Positions 44,138 through 48,138 of a stretch of 48,138 bases of DNA are shown one piece after another (within the stretch, counting starts at the first letter, position 1; each line of letters opens with the position of its first letter). The translations under genes were made by a program, and so were the position numbers. Source of the stretch: an uncultured Bacilli bacterium (GTDB lineage Bacteria; Bacillota_I; Bacilli_A; RF39; UBA660). Location: contig CALVYB010000003.1 of assembly GCA_944371955.1 (NCBI GenBank), forward strand, positions 1-48,138, written 5' to 3'. The notes under the pieces are model-generated. The model did not search any database and was not told the origin of the DNA. It saw nothing but the letters and a program-made list of their open reading frames with translations.

Positions 44138-44699
44138 AGCAGTATTGGAAGGATTATTGTTCGTTGTTGGAGAAGATGGTCTAACTTTAGATCAAATAGA
44201 GGACGTATTAGAAATATCCGAAGATGAGGTAAAAAAATTAGTCAATGAATTAAAACATAATTATGAAAATGAAGATAGAGGATTAAGAATAGATTTTTTA
44301 GGAAATAGATTAAAGTTAACCACCAAATTCGAACACAGAGAATATTATCAAAAGCTATTAGAAAATCCAGAAACGAATATATTAAGTCAAGCTGCTCTTG
44401 AAACTTTAGCGATTATTGCATATAATGAACCAATTACGAGAATGCAAATTGATAAAATCAGAGGAGTAGGAAGTAGCCAAATGATTAGAAAGTTAGTTGC
44501 TAAAGGATTAATTAAAGAATCTGGTAGAAGTGATTTACCAGGTAGACCAATCCTTTATGAAACAACAAATGATTTTTTAGATTATTTTGGATTAAGTAAT
44601 ATAGAAGAGCTACCTGATATGGAAGCATATATTGAAGAAGCTGAAGAAGATCCAGATGATGAAAAAGATTTATATACATCTAAATATAAAGAAGTATAA
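44127..44699 (+). CDS. scpB: Segregation and condensation protein B
   Basis: 190 residues; ATG 44127 with GAGGTG upstream, overlapping scpA by 11 bases. Two winged-helix domains: AVLEGLLFVVGEDGLTLDQI at the start and LSQAALETLAIIAYNEPITRMQIDKIRGV, then GRSDLPGRPILYETT. Partner of ScpA in the SMC complex. Acidic tail. Confidence 0.96.
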   Translation: MKNKAVLEGLLFVVGEDGLTLDQIEDVLEISEDEVKKLVNELKHNYENEDRGLRIDFLGNRLKLTTKFEHREYYQKLLENPETNILSQAALETLAIIAYNEPITRMQIDKIRGVGSSQMIRKLVAKGLIKESGRSDLPGRPILYETTNDFLDYFGLSNIEELPDMEAYIEEAEEDPDDEKDLYTSKYKEV

Positions 44700-44732
44700 A
44701 GGACCTGTATACACTTTGCAGGTTCTTTATAA
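44698..44732 (+). terminator. Terminator of scpAB
   Basis: AAAGGACCTG pairs with CAGGTTCTTT (one G-T pair) around an 11-base loop; the T tract is short, so strength is uncertain. Confidence 0.6.
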
Positions 44733-44860
44733 ATAAAAAAACATTATATAAATTACTAATTACTATTATTTATATAACTAACAACCCTTCTATCTCAAAT
44801 ATATAAGTATACTAAAAGTAACAAAAAAGACTAAAAAAGACTAGAAATTATAAAAATATG

Positions 44861-44869
44861 TGATATAAT
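44861..44869 (+). promoter_or_regulatory. Promoter of the tRNA-Leu gene
   Basis: TGATATAAT is a perfect extended -10, 12 bases upstream of the mature tRNA; TAGAAA at 44842-44847 is a weak -35 at 16 bases. Confidence 0.6.
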
Positions 44870-44881
44870 CTAATATGTAAT

Positions 44882-44968
44882 GCCTGCGTGGCGGAATTGG
44901 TAGACGCGCTGGACTCAAAATCCAGTGTTAGCGATAACGTGTCGGTTCGAGTCCGACCGCAGGCACCA
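44882..44968 (+). tRNA. tRNA-Leu (anticodon CAA)
   Basis: Acceptor stem GCCTGCG pairs with CGCAGGC, followed by A and encoded CCA. Anticodon stem CTGGA/TCCAG frames the loop CTCAAAA, anticodon CAA, reading UUG. A long variable arm and T arm GTCGG-TTCGAGT-CCGAC confirm a class II leucine tRNA. It marks the border to a loosely packed accessory region. Confidence 0.97.
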
Positions 44969-44978
44969 AATTGATAGG

Positions 44979-45029
44979 AAACTCAAACTTTCTCAAACTT
45001 TAAAAACGACTTGAAAGTTTGAGTTTTTA
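44979..45029 (+). terminator. Terminator after tRNA-Leu
   Basis: AAACTCAAACTTTC and GAAAGTTTGAGTTT pair over 14 bases, followed by T residues. CTCAAACTTT occurs twice in a row (44982-44991, 44993-45002), so the upper arm has two possible partners, a slipped structure. Confidence 0.8.
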
Positions 45030-45145
45030 AATATTCAAATTTGTGCTATTATACTTAAAAAATTCAAAATAATTATTTGTTAATATTGAAACGTCCTTAT
45101 ACCTTGATAAATCAATGTGTTTTATAAAACGTTAGGAAGTGAATT

Positions 45146-45790
45146 ATGTCTAAATGGTCTGATTTATATGAAAAAGAAATATTATCTTCCCGGTCTATAG
45201 ATGAGTATATTAAACAAAAATTATCAACTAAAAAAAAGATAATAAAATTAATTAACAAATATGCTTCTAACAAAAAAATAATGGAACTAGGTGCAGGTAC
45301 TGGTGTATTAGCATTATATATTTCATCGCTATATAATAATAAAGTAGATGCACTAGACAAAGATCATGATATGATATCATTAAGTAAAAAATATTTTTTA
45401 TCAAAATTTAAAAATTCTAATATAAATTATTTATGTAATGACATTAGAAATATAAATATTAAAGAAAAATATGATGTTTGTTATAGTATTGGTATTTTAG
45501 AACATTACAATGATGATGAAATTATAGAGTTGATTAATAAGCAAGTTTTCATAAGTAAATATGTCATTTTTGGAATACCAACAAAATATTTTGATGAAGA
45601 TAAAAAAATGTATGGAAATGAAAGGTATTTACCGCTACAATATTGGAGAAAAATAATAAAAAAGAGTAATTGTAAAATAATTGAGGAATCATCATACCAT
45701 TATTTAAGTTTTTTGAGAAGAATAATCAATTATAAAAAATGGTTTAAACCGAAACCTGTGCATATTTTTGTTATAAAGAAAAGTTATTGA
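45146..45790 (+). CDS. Class I SAM-dependent methyltransferase
   Basis: 214 residues. Motif I is IMELGAGTGVLAL (about 45-57), motif II region VDALDKDHDMISLS, motif IV YDVCYSIGILEHY. The rest of the fold follows the small-molecule methyltransferase pattern. GGAAGTG upstream. Substrate unknown. It is the first gene after tRNA-Leu and has no operon partner. Confidence 0.82.
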   Translation: MSKWSDLYEKEILSSRSIDEYIKQKLSTKKKIIKLINKYASNKKIMELGAGTGVLALYISSLYNNKVDALDKDHDMISLSKKYFLSKFKNSNINYLCNDIRNINIKEKYDVCYSIGILEHYNDDEIIELINKQVFISKYVIFGIPTKYFDEDKKMYGNERYLPLQYWRKIIKKSNCKIIEESSYHYLSFLRRIINYKKWFKPKPVHIFVIKKSY

Positions 45791-45822
45791 TTGCTCCTTC
45801 CTTATAATCCAAAATAGACTTT

Positions 45823-45853
45823 AAACCCTTGAATCGCAAGGGTTTTATTTTTT
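45823..45853 (+). terminator. Terminator of the methyltransferase gene
   Basis: AAACCCTTG and CAAGGGTTT pair perfectly around AATCG, followed by TATTTTTTT. Confidence 0.85.
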
Positions 45854-45889
45854 TCTCCAAATTACTATGACTTATAGATCGGATACATA

Positions 45890-45912
45890 GAAAAAGCAAG
45901 CATTTGCTTGCT
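45890..45912 (-). terminator. Terminator of the DUF4272 gene
   Basis: AGCAAGC and GCTTGCT form a perfect stem around a 4-base loop; on the - strand it is followed by TTTTT, about 30 bases after the stop. Confidence 0.72.
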
Positions 45913-45942
45913 GTGAAAATATTCATAACTAGAAATTTATAT

Positions 45943-46920
45943 TTATGTACTCATGCTAATGTTATACCAATCATCTTCTTTTGAGATAACCCATTCTAAT
46001 CCCCGACGTCTTTCGACTACGGTAGATGCATCCAAGTTTCCTATATTAGAATTGCGATTAAGTTCTTTTTCATTTATTGCCCAATTATATCTTAAGTATA
46101 AATCTTGCATATCAAGTATTTCACTAATACTTCTCATATTACATTTACTTTTAAATTCTTCAACAGATTTAGAATTTTTAACAAACGATATTGCCGCATT
46201 ACAGTCACAAATTTGACTTGCATCCTGAATATCATCAACAAGTCCCAAACACCAACATATTGCCCAATATATTTCATAAGCCCAATCCATATCAATGGCA
46301 TCTTGTTTGCTATAGGTACCATCAATAATTCTCTTTTCTTTCGAATTTAAGTAATCTTCCACCTGATATTGTTTTAATATTGGCAAAAAGAAATCTAAGG
46401 ATTCTTTATATTTATTATTGTTTATGTCACAAGCTATTTGAACAACGATTAGAGAAGCTATTGCTTTTTTACATATAACATCTATATTTTTTAATTCTAT
46501 TTTGCTATCCTCGTATGAACAAGGTAGTAATTTATTAGCTGTAATATGATGATTAATTAAATATTCATAATTTTTTAGCCTTCTGTTTTTCTGCATATCG
46601 GTTTCTGTAACATTACTTTCCCTTAAGCAGTCATGATTTTCGTACATATAATTAATAGTTTGATTATACATATCTTCATCTATGGTAAGAAGAATGAGTT
46701 TGTTATTTTGTACAGCAAAATAATAAGTCTTTTTATTTTTTATAGATAATTTATATAGGGCTTCTAATACGCCATCATCTTTAGTAAATAAATATCCGTA
46801 AACACATTGAACAGAAGATAAGTCATCAGTATTGATGATGTTTTTAGATAATAACATTTCTAATGCGTAATTAGCTAATTGCTCCTTAATTTTTTTATTA
46901 TTAATTTCATTTATTTCCAT
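45943..46920 (-). CDS. DUF4272-domain protein
   Basis: 325 residues, soluble. The C-terminal 200 residues show the DUF4272 (PF14094) pattern: DWAYEIYWAICWCLGLVDDI, MRSISEILDMQDLYLRYNWA and VVERRRGLEWVISKEDDW. The family has no established role. The N-terminal 110 residues (VYGYLFTKDDGVLEALYKL, KKTYYFAVQNNKLILLTID) look like a separate alpha/beta domain. AAAGGA upstream; the neighbour on the same strand is the 2H-like gene, about 170 bases away. Confidence 0.82.
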   Translation of the reverse strand: MEINEINNKKIKEQLANYALEMLLSKNIINTDDLSSVQCVYGYLFTKDDGVLEALYKLSIKNKKTYYFAVQNNKLILLTIDEDMYNQTINYMYENHDCLRESNVTETDMQKNRRLKNYEYLINHHITANKLLPCSYEDSKIELKNIDVICKKAIASLIVVQIACDINNNKYKESLDFFLPILKQYQVEDYLNSKEKRIIDGTYSKQDAIDMDWAYEIYWAICWCLGLVDDIQDASQICDCNAAISFVKNSKSVEEFKSKCNMRSISEILDMQDLYLRYNWAINEKELNRNSNIGNLDASTVVERRRGLEWVISKEDDWYNISMST

Positions 46921-46951
46921 CTTTATCCGTCCTTTTATTTTAGTTTTCCTG

Positions 46952-46968
46952 TTAACATATATTGTTAA
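46952..46968. promoter_or_regulatory. Inverted repeat upstream of the DUF4272 gene, possible operator
   Basis: TTAACA and TGTTAA are perfect arms around TATAT, 32 bases upstream of the start codon. The spacing would fit a dimeric repressor site overlapping a promoter. Such AT-rich palindromes can also arise by chance. Confidence 0.3.
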
Positions 46969-47090
46969 ATTGGATGACTATCAGATCTCCTATAGGGATT
47001 AGAGTTTAAAAATGTATAAATTTATAACAAAATTAACCCCATAAATTTAAAAAATAGTATTAACACATCAACTGACATGAATATTAATTA

Positions 47091-47549
47091 TTACATGGTT
47101 TTACCTTTATAATATGGCTCATAAGATAGGTATTCTTCATTTTTACCTTTCATCCAATAGCCAAATGTTCCAATCAACTTAACAGGTTTATCTAAAGGCT
47201 TAAAATTAAGATGTTTGGTATTTGATGCCTTTGCCCCTTCAGCTAATGATGCAGTAATATGAGGGGGCTTCAAAACAGTTGGATTTTCTTCATCGTAATT
47301 TATATAATATTTTTTTAATTCATCAGGGAATAGTATTTCAAATCCACTATTTTGTCCATCATTTCCATATCCTATAAGATAAACTTCAAATTTTTTTCCA
47401 ACTATGTCATCAAAAATCTCATCAGCTGTTGGATGATATTTAAAAGTACAATGCAATTTATCATTAACTTTAGCTAATTTTTCCGTTTCTAATGAATGTA
47501 TCAAATCAACCATATCTGATTCAAAAAATATTCCTTCATAACTTAACAT
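47091..47549 (-). CDS. 2H-phosphoesterase-like protein
   Basis: 152 residues; AAAGGAG upstream. Two HxT motifs, LHCTFKYHP (residues about 32-40) and PPHITASLAEG (about 95-105), spaced as in the 2H phosphoesterase superfamily (LigT/CPDase-like), which acts on 2',3'-cyclic phosphate or RNA ends. The family normally has two such histidines with Thr/Ser two residues later, as here. An RNA-repair or cyclic-nucleotide role is inferred only. No close family name is recognised. Confidence 0.55.
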   Translation of the reverse strand: MLSYEGIFFESDMVDLIHSLETEKLAKVNDKLHCTFKYHPTADEIFDDIVGKKFEVYLIGYGNDGQNSGFEILFPDELKKYYINYDEENPTVLKPPHITASLAEGAKASNTKHLNFKPLDKPVKLIGTFGYWMKGKNEEYLSYEPYYKGKTM

Positions 47550-47665
47550 ATATATTCTCCTTTCTAATCTATTAATTCAAAATTTTACTATAATATTATG
47601 TTTTTTAATCATTATGGAAAACTATCAATATTTCATTGTGATCATTAATAAAAATAATTTGTGTA

Positions 47666-48014
47666 TTATTTTTCAAAGATATGAGATAATGAAATATTAT
47701 TTTTATGATAAGTATGCAGCCAACGTTCTTTTGAAATAACAATTCCCATATCTTTTTCAAAAAGAGCATGTTTATTTAATGATTCATTTTCTTTATTATA
47801 AAATTTATAAATAGATAATATATGTAGTTCAATATTTTCTAAGCTGCATAATTGATTTAATGCTTGAATATTTGATATCCAAGACCTTTTGTTTACAAAA
47901 TGGAATATTTACCCAAATCATAAGAACTAAAACTATACTAATTATACCACGTATAAAAGAATAAATCATTATAAATAAACACAAAAGTACTATCATAATA
48001 GTGTATGATGTCAC
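47666..48014 (-). pseudogene. Frameshifted gene for a small two-segment membrane protein
   Basis: Two overlapping - strand frames read as one protein. The first (48014 down, GTG start, or ATG 47996) begins with two hydrophobic segments, IMIVLLCLFIMIYSFIRGI and ISIVLVLMIW. The second, one base off, has no start codon of its own and runs over 70 codons to a stop at 47666-47668: WISNIQALNQL...IYKFYNKENESLNKHALFEKD...ERWLHTYHKNN. Removing one T from the - strand TTTT run (47897-47900) joins them into about 115 residues. Either a real inactivation, or a sequencing or assembly error. No clear ribosome binding site precedes either start. Confidence 0.5.
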
Positions 48015-48138
48015 ATCAATTGTAACACTACAATAATAAAATTCTTAAATAACAAGCGTTTTTGTCAATAATTTAGGAAAATGTCCCGAAAAAAACTAAA
48101 CATTAGTGAAAAAATATGTTTATAATTTAGGCATACAC
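48015..48138. other. Window edge, putative promoter for an outside gene
   Basis: No gene within the last 124 bases. A TATAAT at 48121-48126 on + could be the -10 of a gene that lies beyond the window; a matching -35 is not clear. Confidence 0.3.

Noticed and set aside
44882..44968. tRNA-Leu as a proven attachment site
   Set aside because: No second copy of the tRNA 3' end and no integrase gene are visible in the window.
40949..45790. Possibility that TGA codes for tryptophan (Mycoplasma-type code)
   Set aside because: spoVAC and the methyltransferase gene end naturally at TGA at the expected protein lengths.

Overview
The window looks like a chromosomal segment of a very AT-rich, Gram-positive, endospore-forming Bacillota. 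Evidence: sortases with LPXTG-type substrates, an LTA-synthase-like enzyme, LCP and PASTA wall proteins, a spoIIA/spoVA sporulation locus, scpA-scpB, GGAGG-type ribosome binding sites and TTGACA/TATAAT promoters. TGA is used as a stop codon (spoVAC, the methyltransferase), so this is not the Mycoplasma code. Many extended -10 (TGnTATAAT) promoters are visible. The species cannot be named from the sequence; a host-associated Erysipelotrichia/uncultured-Bacilli-like or clostridial relative is a guess.

Layout. (1) 1-9.9 kb: a surface-adhesion and pilus locus, all on +: a VWA/BspA-repeat giant adhesin, an LPNTG multidomain adhesin, a small minor pilin with an odd sorting signal, an LPVTG backbone pilin, a class C sortase and a class B sortase, most of them overlapping or nearly touching. 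(2) 9.9-18.2 kb: a wall-remodelling locus: an LCP protein carrying an extra binding-protein-like segment and a PASTA domain, a large secreted glucosaminidase with four Ig-like repeats, and a kinase-free six-PASTA membrane protein. (3) 18.3-34.9 kb: a surface-polysaccharide/teichoic-acid-like cluster: a polymerase-GT4 fusion, GT2 enzymes, a GtrII/GtrB glucosylation pair, a Wzm/Wzt ABC exporter, a GT32-GT4 fusion and its degenerate paralogue, a GT2-HAD (COG5610-like) protein, an acyltransferase and an SGNH hydrolase. (4) 35.3-39.2 kb: an LTA-synthase-like enzyme with a small membrane protein, a diacylglycerol kinase and a YjdF/DUF2238-type membrane protein. (5) 39.2-44.7 kb: spoIIAA, a sigF-like sigma gene, spoVAC-spoVAD-spoVAE, a P-loop kinase, an RNHCP protein and scpA-scpB. 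(6) 44.9-48.1 kb: tRNA-Leu(CAA) followed by loosely packed accessory genes: a methyltransferase, a DUF4272 protein, a 2H-phosphoesterase-like protein and an apparently frameshifted membrane-protein gene.

The most striking observation is the sporulation locus. Gene order matches the classical spoIIA-spoVA arrangement, with two Spo0A-box-like sites upstream of spoIIAA. But spoIIAB, the anti-sigma kinase gene, is absent from its place, SpoIIAA has Asn at the position of the phosphorylated serine (Ser58 in Bacillus subtilis), and the sigma factor is short at its N-terminus. This suggests that the SpoIIAB phosphorylation switch controlling the first forespore sigma factor has been lost or replaced in this lineage.

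The other regions fit together as an envelope-building segment. The glycan cluster would make and export a decorated polymer, an LCP enzyme could attach it to peptidoglycan, the LTA-type enzyme and DgkB would form and recycle lipid intermediates, and the sortases would anchor pili and adhesins. These functional links are inferred from gene families and neighbourhood, not proven by the sequence.
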